Shown piece by piece: positions 55,578 to 62,831 of a DNA stretch of 64,000 nt; the stretch's first letter is position 1, and each line of letters starts with the position of its first letter. A program made the translations under genes and the position numbers. The stretch is from Rouxiella sp. S1S-2. GTDB taxonomy: Bacteria; Pseudomonadota; Gammaproteobacteria; Enterobacterales; Enterobacteriaceae. The notes beneath the pieces are model-generated. The model was not told the origin of the DNA, did not search any database, and saw nothing but the letters and a program-made list of their open reading frames with translations. The stretch covers positions 2,480,001 to 2,544,000 of the forward strand of contig NZ_WFKL01000001.1 in NCBI RefSeq assembly GCF_009208105.1. The letters run 5' to 3'.

Positions 55578-56606
55578 ATGCACATCACATTTGCTACTAC
55601 AGCCAAAAAAATGATCGCAAAAAGTTCAACTATCGCACTGTTGGTGACCAGCGCATTGGCGTTACCGCAGTGGGCGCATGCTGATGACGCGCCAACCGGA
55701 AAACTGGTTGTCTATACTTCGCAGGCGCCGGAAATAGCCCAACAGACGATCGACGCGTTTAAAGCGGCTTATCCTTCTTTGCAAGTAGAGTGGACGCGCA
55801 ACGGCACCACTCAATTGATGAACGTGCTGCATACCGAGATGATGGCCGGAGAAGTTAAAGCCGATGTGCTGCTGGTGGCTGATTCAATCAACCTCGGTGC
55901 CCTGAAGAAAGAGGGCAAGCTGATGTCTTATCCGCAGGCACCGGTCGGAAATATTAGCCCAGGATTTTATGATAAAGATAAAACCTGGTTTGGTACCAAA
56001 ATAATCGCCACGGTGATTGGCTACAACACTAAAAATGCCAAACCGGTTGACTCATGGATGGCGCTGACCACGGCAGATAATAAAGGTCAGGTGGCAGTAC
56101 CTAGCCCGCTGTATTCAGGCGCGGCGCTTTACAATCTGCATACCGCGATTAATACCCCGACGATTGGCTGGGAGTTTTACCAAAAGCTAGCGGCCAACGG
56201 CGTGACGCCTGAGGGAGGCAACGGACCTGCGCTTAAGGCCGTCGCCAGCGGGTTGGATAAATACGGTGTGATTACCGATGCCGATATTATTTTAGCCAGG
56301 CAAAAAGGGTCACCGATTGACCTGATTTATCCTAAAGAGGGGGTTTCATTTGTTACCGAACCGGTGGCCATACTGTCCTCAGCACACAACGTGCCTGCCG
56401 CGAAAGCCTTTGTAGACTTCCTGCTCTCTAAAAAGGGCCAGGAGCTGGTGGTAAAACAGGGCAATCGCCCGATTGATGAGAGCGTCCCTGCACCTGCCGG
56501 TTTTACACCGATTGATAAAATTAAGCTGCTTACCCTCGATTCAGACAAAGCCGTTGAAGACGATAAACAGGTACGCGCTAAATTTACTCAAATTTTCGGC
56601 GGGTAA
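55578..56606 (+). CDS. Periplasmic ABC substrate-binding protein (FbpA/PhnS-like)
   Basis: The 342-residue protein has a signal peptide (cleavage near AHA-DDAP, residue 35) and the class II fold start GKLVVYTSQAPEIAQQTIDAFKA. The ligand region PSPLYSGAALYNLHTA lacks the adjacent Tyr pair of canonical ferric-binding FbpA, so iron is uncertain; phosphonate or another anion is possible. AGGA lies 7 bases before ATG 55578. Confidence 0.88.
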   Translation: MHITFATTAKKMIAKSSTIALLVTSALALPQWAHADDAPTGKLVVYTSQAPEIAQQTIDAFKAAYPSLQVEWTRNGTTQLMNVLHTEMMAGEVKADVLLVADSINLGALKKEGKLMSYPQAPVGNISPGFYDKDKTWFGTKIIATVIGYNTKNAKPVDSWMALTTADNKGQVAVPSPLYSGAALYNLHTAINTPTIGWEFYQKLAANGVTPEGGNGPALKAVASGLDKYGVITDADIILARQKGSPIDLIYPKEGVSFVTEPVAILSSAHNVPAAKAFVDFLLSKKGQELVVKQGNRPIDESVPAPAGFTPIDKIKLLTLDSDKAVEDDKQVRAKFTQIFGG

Positions 56607-56610
56607 TGCT

Positions 56611-58362
56611 ATGAGCGTAATAGGTGAGATGACGCGAGCGGCCGCCTTTAAAAGACTTTCGGCGTGGCGCAGCGAAAGGGCCGTGTTGTGGTTTTTGGCC
56701 CTGATGATTGGCATCCTGTCGGTTGCTCCATTGACCCGACTCGTCTGGGCCGCCATTGCGCCAGAAGGGATATTCGATGCAGCTCGCCTGTTACACATTA
56801 TTGGCACGCAAAAAGTGTTGCAGGCTACCTTCAATACGATAGGCATTGCGCTGTCCGCCACGTTGCTGGCGATGCTGACCGGCACGCTGGCGGCATTGCT
56901 GGTTGCGTTGACGAATCTGCGCGGCAAGCAGTTGTGGGTGTTCACGTTTATTCTGCCGCTGATGATACCACCTCAGGTCATAGCACTGGCGTGGATCCAA
57001 GCGTTGTCACCTTCCAGCCCGCTGCTGACGGGGGTAGTCGGCATCTTTAACGGGCTGGGATTACCGCTAAATTTGGGTAATCAGCAGCCTCTCTATTCGG
57101 CCTCCGGCATTATTATTCTGCTGGGTTTACACAATGCGCCGCTGGTTTTTCTTACCGTGCGCGCGGGGCTAAGACGTTTACCGGCTGATTTAGTTGAAGC
57201 CGCACGCATCACCGGCGCGTCGCCGCTGCGAGTTTTATTTACCGTGATTCTCCCTCTGGCGCGCCCGGCAATTTTTGCCGGTGCCGCGCTTTCTTTTGTG
57301 GCCGCCGCCGGTAATTTTGGTATTCAGGCGATGCTGGGCATCCCCGGGCGCGTACCCACGCTGATCACGTTGGTGTATCAGCGGCTCAATAGCTACGGAC
57401 CTTCGGCATTGCCCGATATGGCCGTGCTGTCTCTGTTAATTGCGCTCATAACCTTCGCTGGGTTAGCGTTAAGCCGCTATTTAGGCGGACGTCGTGACGT
57501 CCGCGTCTCCGGCTCACCGCGCCTTCTCACTCAGTCACTCGGCGGCTGGCGTTTGCCGGTCGAGGGTATGGCTTGGCTGTGGATCCTGATAACGCTGCTG
57601 TTGCCACTTTCTGCGCTGATGACCACGTCGCTGACTCGGGGTTTTGGCCAGGTGCTTAGTTGGCGAACACTGACCTTTGAAAACTACCTGAATGCCCTGT
57701 GGCAATATCCGGCAATTCATCAGGCGTTTTTTACCAGCCTGGGATTAACCCTACTGGCGGTGGTTATCCTGACTGTTGCCTCACTGTTTTTGGCCTATTT
57801 CCTCAGTTGGCAGCGCAGTCGTTTAGTCAGCGTGTTGCAGATGTCAACCGAGTTGGCCTATGCGCTACCCGGGATTGTGACCGGCATAGCTGCCATTCTG
57901 TTTTTCCTCAAGCCGTTACCACTGATAAACGTCAGTATTTACGGCACGGTGTGGATAATTCTTGCGGCCTATCTGTCTAATTTTTTGGCGCTGGTGCTGC
58001 GTCCCACGTTGGCCGGTTTTGCGCAGATTGAACGTTCACTTGACGAGGCAGCACAGATTTCCGGTGCCGGCTTTATGCGCCGCATGTGGGACATTTTAAT
58101 GCCGCTGGCGGCACCTTCGGCGATGGCGGGGGCAATTCTGGTGTTTCTGACCGCGCTGAATGAAATTCAGGTTTCAATTCTTTTGGTCACTTCCAGCACA
58201 CAAACGTTAGGGCCGATGGTTATCTTCCTTGATGAAGGAGGGTCCTCAACCCTCGCGGCAGCGGTGGGGTGTCTGATGATTGTGGTGATTCTGCTGTTTA
58301 TGCTACTGGCATCGCTGTTTGCCAAACGCCTGCCGGAAGGCATATTGCCCTGGCGCGCGTAA
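56611..58362 (+). CDS. ABC transporter fused permease (FbpB/PhnV-type)
   Basis: The 583-residue membrane protein contains two homologous permease halves (about 25-290 and 320-583), roughly 12 helices, each with an EAA loop (LVEAARITGASPLRVLF and LDEAAQISGAGFMRRMW). The ATG at 56611 follows the binding-protein stop by 4 bases. Fused permeases of this size serve ferric iron, 2-aminoethylphosphonate and similar anion importers. Confidence 0.92.
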   Translation: MSVIGEMTRAAAFKRLSAWRSERAVLWFLALMIGILSVAPLTRLVWAAIAPEGIFDAARLLHIIGTQKVLQATFNTIGIALSATLLAMLTGTLAALLVALTNLRGKQLWVFTFILPLMIPPQVIALAWIQALSPSSPLLTGVVGIFNGLGLPLNLGNQQPLYSASGIIILLGLHNAPLVFLTVRAGLRRLPADLVEAARITGASPLRVLFTVILPLARPAIFAGAALSFVAAAGNFGIQAMLGIPGRVPTLITLVYQRLNSYGPSALPDMAVLSLLIALITFAGLALSRYLGGRRDVRVSGSPRLLTQSLGGWRLPVEGMAWLWILITLLLPLSALMTTSLTRGFGQVLSWRTLTFENYLNALWQYPAIHQAFFTSLGLTLLAVVILTVASLFLAYFLSWQRSRLVSVLQMSTELAYALPGIVTGIAAILFFLKPLPLINVSIYGTVWIILAAYLSNFLALVLRPTLAGFAQIERSLDEAAQISGAGFMRRMWDILMPLAAPSAMAGAILVFLTALNEIQVSILLVTSSTQTLGPMVIFLDEGGSSTLAAAVGCLMIVVILLFMLLASLFAKRLPEGILPWRA

Positions 58363-58469
58363 GATCTTTCTGTGTTTTTCGACCCCAATTGCCGCTGTGC
58401 TACAGTTGTTATTAGCGGTGAGTCAGCAAGGATTACCCCATAACCGTTATAAAGGTGAAAGGAGAAAAC

Positions 58470-59120
58470 ATGACTAAGGTCGCAATCGTGGGCGCACACG
58501 GGCAAATTGGACAGTTTATTATCAAGCACTTACGTGCGCAGGGGCATGAGGCTCTTGGCATTGTGCGTAAAGAAGAGCAGGTGTCTAGGTTGAGAAAACT
58601 GGGTGCCGAAAGCCTGTTGCTTGATATCGAATCTGCCACCGTTGATCAGTTGGCCTCGGGACTCAAGGGTGTTGATGCGGTGATATTTGCCGCCGGTGCC
58701 GGACCTGGCTCCTCAGCGGAGAGAAAACGCACCGTCGACTATGACGGTTCTGTGCTGCTGGCCGACGCCGCTAAAAAGGCCGGTATTACACGCTACGTGC
58801 AGATTTCAGCCATTGGTGTCGATGATCCTATCAAGCCGGATACCGACCCTGTCTGGAAAGCCTATGTAGAGGCCAAGCGTGATGCCGATATTTCGCTACG
58901 TAAAAGCGGGCTGGATTGGACCATCATCCGCCCGGGTCCTCTGACCGATGACAAAGCCACTGGGCTTGTCACGCTGGAAGAACATGCGGGAAGAGGTGAA
59001 GTTTCCCGCGAAGACGTAGCGCTGGTGGCCGTTGCCACGGTGGTAGAAGACGCCTCGATTGGCAAACAGTGGGAATTGCGCAACGGCAATACGCCCATTC
59101 GTGATGCAGTCAGCCAGTAG
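58470..59120 (+). CDS. Atypical SDR, NAD(P)H-binding protein (YhfK-like)
   Basis: The 216-residue protein starts MTKVAIVGAHGQIGQFIIKHL, with VIFAAGAGPGS and LDWTIIRPGPLTDD, the pattern of NAD(P)H-binding atypical short-chain dehydrogenases such as NmrA-like or flavin reductase-like proteins. The ATG at 58470 follows AAAGGAG by 5 bases. A sensor or oxidoreductase role is possible; the substrate is unknown. Confidence 0.85.
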   Translation: MTKVAIVGAHGQIGQFIIKHLRAQGHEALGIVRKEEQVSRLRKLGAESLLLDIESATVDQLASGLKGVDAVIFAAGAGPGSSAERKRTVDYDGSVLLADAAKKAGITRYVQISAIGVDDPIKPDTDPVWKAYVEAKRDADISLRKSGLDWTIIRPGPLTDDKATGLVTLEEHAGRGEVSREDVALVAVATVVEDASIGKQWELRNGNTPIRDAVSQ

Positions 59121-59199
59121 GCGTTGATAAGGACGTTCAATAGAGGACGTCCTGTCCGAAAATTTGCCAGTTTCGTTATATTAGTTAAAGTATAAACCC

Positions 59200-59232
59200 A
59201 GTAAGCCCCGAAAATAAAAAACGGGGCTTACT
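59200..59232. terminator. Stem-loop after the SDR gene
   Basis: AGTAAGCCCCG and CGGGGCTTACT pair perfectly (11 bp) around an A-rich 11-nt loop. No T-run follows, so it is a probable but unproven terminator. Confidence 0.6.
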
Positions 59233-59290
59233 AAATCATAAAAATATTGGTCAAATCATTTAACCCCATGAATTATTTCACTAACTAATA

Positions 59291-59416
59291 TCATTTTTTA
59301 CTGGATTCTCTTTCCTTCCGTACTTTCTTTAAATATCTACCTGGCCATATATCTTCAGGCGTTACACCAATAACATTCGCAATTACACGCTCTCTTTTTG
59401 GCCAAAGCTGGCTAAT
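59291..59416 (-). pseudogene. C-terminal relic of an Ner/SfsB-type winged-helix regulator
   Basis: The minus strand reads 41 sense codons up to TGA, containing LWPKRERVIANVIGVTPED then IWPGRY, the signature end of the Ner/Nlp (SfsB) family (WPK-x-E-x-x-IA ... IWP-x-RY), followed by a Lys/Arg-rich tail. A stop codon precedes it in frame and no start exists, so only the last part of a gene of about 80-90 codons remains. Ner proteins are found in Mu-like phages and as the SfsB regulator. Confidence 0.7.
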
Positions 59417-59445
59417 CTAGGGGTAAATATCGGACGGCCTTACTA

Positions 59446-60048
59446 TTAAGCCAATGCCACTTTACTGCAGCTCATGCGTACGGCGGCCAGCAGGCAAAGT
59501 GAGTAGCCAAACAGCTCGATGCCTTCTTCGACCAGATTTTTAACCAGACGCACGTTATCACCGGCCACTGCCGCCTGCCAGATAGAGTGAATACCCATCA
59601 CGCGGGAGAAGACCAAAATAGTCACCAGGCCAAACATCAATATGGAGAATGACTCATTGGCAACCAGCGCATTCAGGCCGTTAAGGGTGGTTTTAGGTGT
59701 AAATGCTGCCCAGCAGAGGCTGTAAATTGCCAACATACTGGCAAAGTAGACCCAGGCACCCAAGTGAATCATGTCAAACAGCGCGTCAAGCTCGCGAAAC
59801 AGCATGCAGCCAAAGAAGCCCGCCGCGAGGATAAAACCGCCGCGCAGGGATTTTTGTCGACGCGACTGAATGAAAAATAGCACTGCGGTGATGAACAGGA
59901 ATGCTTCCTGAACAATCTCGGTGGTTGAGATCTCTTTAACCTGGTCTTTCAGTATGACGACATCGAAAAACAGGATACTGGCAGAAAAAGCAGCGCAGGC
60001 TGCTAAAAGGACAAACAAGACGACTTGCTTTAGGAGTGGATTTTTCAT
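59446..60048 (-). CDS. Polytopic inner-membrane protein of unknown function
   Basis: The 200-residue protein has about five to six hydrophobic segments (LFVLLAACAAFSASILFF, EAFLFITAVLFF, FILAAGFFGCMLF, VYFASMLAIYSLCW, FSILMFGLVTILVF and FGYSLCLLAAV). Conserved-looking charged residues occur between helices (RELDALFDMIHLG). I do not recognise the family. ATG 60048 fits the hydrophobic start; no strong ribosome site is seen. Confidence 0.75.
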   Translation of the reverse strand: MKNPLLKQVVLFVLLAACAAFSASILFFDVVILKDQVKEISTTEIVQEAFLFITAVLFFIQSRRQKSLRGGFILAAGFFGCMLFRELDALFDMIHLGAWVYFASMLAIYSLCWAAFTPKTTLNGLNALVANESFSILMFGLVTILVFSRVMGIHSIWQAAVAGDNVRLVKNLVEEGIELFGYSLCLLAAVRMSCSKVALA

Positions 60049-60222
60049 AGTAGCTATCCGTAAACATAAAATTGCGGGCATACTACGGGGCTGAAAAATT
60101 TAATACTGCGCAAAGTGTGCGGCTCGCCATAGGGGGTATTGATAACATCATAGCCTCTTGCATCCGGCGCTCTGCTGCACATAGAATTAATGACTGCAGG
60201 TGGTTTCGACATTGAGGAAACA

Positions 60223-60918
60223 ATGAGCAATAACACGACTACGGCCAAACAACTGGAAGTAAAGCGCATCGTAGATGTTCTTTCCAAGGCAATTGCTCAA
60301 CATCGGCTGCGCCCGGGGTCTCGCCTGATTGAGGCACAAATTGTGGAAGCGTTGAACGCCAACCGTAATCATGTTCAGGTTGCGCTGCAGCGCTTGGCGA
60401 TGCAGCGCATCGTGGATATCGAACCCAATCGCGGTGCTATGGTGTCTCAACCTACGGCCAAAGAGGCGAGGGAGGTGTTTGTCGCCCGTCGGGCCATTGA
60501 ACGTGCAATTGTTGAAACCATCACGCCCGAGCTGATGCGTCGTCATCGTCACCGTATCGCAACCCATCTTCGCAATGAGCGTGAAGCCACCAATGACACC
60601 GACCGTCGCGCAATAGTGCGTGAGCTGAGCGAATTTCACCTGATGCTGGGTGAAATTTGTGGCAATGAAGTGCTGAGCGAGGTGCTGGCAAACCTGATGG
60701 TGCGCAGCTCGCTGATTGTCGCGCTTTATCAGCGTAATGATGTTCCGTCATGCCAGTCTGACGAACATCAGGCCATTATTACCGCACTTGAAGCCGGTGA
60801 TAATGAGCAAGCGGTGGCGGTTATGATTGAACATCTCGAAGAGTTGGAATCACAGCTTGAGCTTGAGGAGCAGCCTACCAGCGAGGTGAATCTGCGTCAG
60901 GCGCTGGCCGACCTCTAA
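60223..60918 (+). CDS. GntR family regulator with FCD effector domain
   Basis: The 231-residue protein has an N-terminal winged helix (RPGSRLIEAQIVEALNANRN, then VQVALQRLAMQRIVDIEPN) and an all-helical FCD domain (about 90-220) with metal/ligand residues in EFHLMLGEICGNEVL and DEHQAIITALEAGD. ATG 60223 is preceded by GAGGAA. FCD regulators usually sense organic acids and control adjacent catabolic genes; the amidohydrolases downstream are the likely targets. Confidence 0.9.
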   Translation: MSNNTTTAKQLEVKRIVDVLSKAIAQHRLRPGSRLIEAQIVEALNANRNHVQVALQRLAMQRIVDIEPNRGAMVSQPTAKEAREVFVARRAIERAIVETITPELMRRHRHRIATHLRNEREATNDTDRRAIVRELSEFHLMLGEICGNEVLSEVLANLMVRSSLIVALYQRNDVPSCQSDEHQAIITALEAGDNEQAVAVMIEHLEELESQLELEEQPTSEVNLRQALADL

Positions 60919-60923
60919 ACACT

Positions 60924-60944
60924 CGCCGCCTTATTTAGGCGGCG
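60924..60944. terminator. Terminator hairpin between gntR-type gene and amidohydrolase gene
   Basis: CGCCGCC pairs with GGCGGCG around a 7-nt loop that contains the start of the convergent amidohydrolase stop codon; TTATTG follows on the plus strand. Confidence 0.7.
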
Positions 60945-62197
60945 TTATTGCCTGATTCTTCGGTGAAAATTTTCACGTCAGGTCGTTCAAACGTTTTCTT
61001 CCCTGCTTTAAACCCCATCAGCGGCGGCGTTATTTCTGCCACCACAGCCGCGGCATTCACTGCATTAAATACCACAAAGTCTGCACGGCATCCCGGCGTC
61101 AGGCCGTAGTTTTCTAACCGCAACAGGCGGGCCGACTCGGTTGAAATCCACGCCAGGCAACGCAGTAATTCCGCCTCGGTCGCCAGCTGACTGACGTTGG
61201 CAAAAAGATTGGCCTGCCGCACCAGCGAAGCATCGCCGTAGGGGGTGAAGGGATTGGCAATATTATTGCTCGACAGTGAACAGGTTACGCCGCAAACATC
61301 GAGACAGGCCAAGGGGGCCAATCCTCGTGGACGATTATGAAAATGCTCTCTGCCGGTGAGAAACAGATCCGTAGCGGGTAATGACGTGATGCTGACACCC
61401 GCCGCCGCCATCTGTTTACCGAGTGCGACTACCTGCTCGCGCGGCAACGCCGAAAGTTTAGTCACGTGACCTACCGTAACGCGTCCCTGACGCCCAAATT
61501 GTTGCGTATATTCGATAACCTTAGGCAGTGTCATCTCCTCGGGAGAAAGGTCGAAATCAAGATGAAAATCAAGACAGCAGTCGTATTCCACCGCCATTTC
61601 AAACAATCGCTCGATTTGCCCCAACGGGGAACTGTCAGTGTAAGGACAGCCGCCCAATACCTCTGCACCTTGTTCAAGCGCCTGACGTAATAACGCCTCG
61701 GTACCCGGATTATTCAGCATTCCCTCCTGCGGGAATACGCAAATCTCCAGCGTAATTGCCCACGCATAGTCCTTCTGCAGTCGGCGTACGGCGTTAAATC
61801 CCTGCAGACCAATTTGCGGGTCCAGCTCGACGTGTGTGCGCATATGAGTGGTGCCCTGAACAATCGCTTTGTCCAACACGCTGGCACCGCGCTGATAGAT
61901 ATCCTGCTCGGTAAACGCCAACTTTGCCTGGCGAGTTTGCTCCACCGCCTCATGAACCGTACCCGCGTGGAGATCACAGCGTGAAAGAATGCAGGCTTTA
62001 TCAAGATGGATGTGCGTTTCAATCAATCCGGGCAGCAGCAACTTACCCTGTAAATCGAGCGTAGCGGCACTTTTTTCTGCGTCTGAGGACAGTTTAGCCA
62101 CGAAGAAACCGTTTTCAACCAGCAGGTTGAGCCGTTGATCTGCCGAGGTCGGCAAACGGGCATTAAAAATTTTCAGTGCTTGGGCAGTATCGCGCAT
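60935..62197 (-). CDS. Cytosine-deaminase-like amidohydrolase
   Basis: The 420-residue metal hydrolase has LLLPGLIETHIHLDKACIL (metal His-x-His), MRTHVELDPQ, DFHLDFDLSPEE, GHVTKLSAL (metal His) and a C-terminal segment CRADFVVFNA typical of the CodA/AtzC-like group. It likely deaminates or ring-opens a nitrogen heterocycle, as in cytosine or isocytosine metabolism. The usual SSNN region (SLSSNNIANPFTPYG) corresponds to the catalytic Asp loop of CodA, here without the expected Asp before NI, so activity needs proof. Its start lies just below a triple-palindrome operator. Confidence 0.85.
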   Translation of the reverse strand: MRDTAQALKIFNARLPTSADQRLNLLVENGFFVAKLSSDAEKSAATLDLQGKLLLPGLIETHIHLDKACILSRCDLHAGTVHEAVEQTRQAKLAFTEQDIYQRGASVLDKAIVQGTTHMRTHVELDPQIGLQGFNAVRRLQKDYAWAITLEICVFPQEGMLNNPGTEALLRQALEQGAEVLGGCPYTDSSPLGQIERLFEMAVEYDCCLDFHLDFDLSPEEMTLPKVIEYTQQFGRQGRVTVGHVTKLSALPREQVVALGKQMAAAGVSITSLPATDLFLTGREHFHNRPRGLAPLACLDVCGVTCSLSSNNIANPFTPYGDASLVRQANLFANVSQLATEAELLRCLAWISTESARLLRLENYGLTPGCRADFVVFNAVNAAAVVAEITPPLMGFKAGKKTFERPDVKIFTEESGNNAA

Positions 62198-62207
62198 TTA
62201 TTTCTCC

Positions 62208-62244
62208 ATATTGCTAGCATTAGCATGCATTTTGCTAGCAATAT
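62208..62244. promoter_or_regulatory. Triple-palindrome operator between amidohydrolase and SnoaL-like gene
   Basis: ATATTGCTAGCA (62208-62219) and TGCTAGCAATAT (62233-62244) are perfect reverse complements. Three six-base palindromes, GCTAGC (62213-62218), GCATGC (62223-62228) and GCTAGC (62234-62239), are centred 10 and 11 bases apart, one helical turn each. The array begins 11 bases upstream of the amidohydrolase ATG, against its ribosome site, which suits repressor binding. Confidence 0.7.
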
Positions 62245-62380
62245 AAGTGCCATTTTGATCAACGCCACCGTAACGGGGTTGGCACTGAAAAATGGCTTCC
62301 AGACTGCACATCAACCGTGCACCCTTGCACCATAGGGACTCAATGACACGATAGCGGCCCCCCCGCTGGGAGAAAAAGAG

Positions 62381-62779
62381 ATGAAACAGGAAAATAGTGC
62401 CGTAGAGATTGTTAGCAATTTTTTGGCAGCGTCGATGGCACCCGATCCCGTCAAGGCAGCGACTTTTATGGCGGCAGACGTCGTTATTACCTTTACCGGT
62501 AAACGTGTGATGCCCGATGCACATCACATCACGGCGTTTAACAAGGATCGCTACGCCTGGGTGAAAAAGTCTATTGGCCAGTATGACTGGATGGACAAGG
62601 GTGACCACACGGTGGTGTATTCGAACGGCACGTTGTACGGCGAATGGCCGGACGGTCGGGTATTTGCCGGTAATCGCTATTTGGACCGCTATGAAGTTCG
62701 CGACGGTAAAATCACCCGTATGGACGTGTGGAACGACAGCGCCGAGTGGATCCTTGTGCCTGAAATTTCGCAGGGTTAA
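62381..62779 (+). CDS. SnoaL-like NTF2-fold protein
   Basis: The 132-residue protein has the cone-shaped NTF2-like pattern: N-terminal helix EIVSNFLAASMAPDPVKAATFMA, then VVITFTGKRVMPDAHHI and beta strands with YFAGNRYLDRYEVRDGKITRMDVW (split). Members are small isomerases, hydrolases or ligand binders in catabolic clusters. It is divergent from the amidohydrolase and shares the operator region. Ribosome site GGGAGAAAAAGAG is extended. Confidence 0.8.
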   Translation: MKQENSAVEIVSNFLAASMAPDPVKAATFMAADVVITFTGKRVMPDAHHITAFNKDRYAWVKKSIGQYDWMDKGDHTVVYSNGTLYGEWPDGRVFAGNRYLDRYEVRDGKITRMDVWNDSAEWILVPEISQG

Positions 62780-62789
62780 CGGACATTTT

Positions 62790-62821
62790 GCCGCCTTCAT
62801 TGTTCAGAAGTTGAAGGCGGC
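62790..62821. terminator. Convergent terminator hairpin
   Basis: GCCGCCTTCA pairs with TGAAGGCGGC (10 bp, 12-nt loop) between the SnoaL-like gene and the convergent amidohydrolase. No T-run, but very stable. Confidence 0.65.
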
Positions 62822-62831
62822 TGAGACGGGA

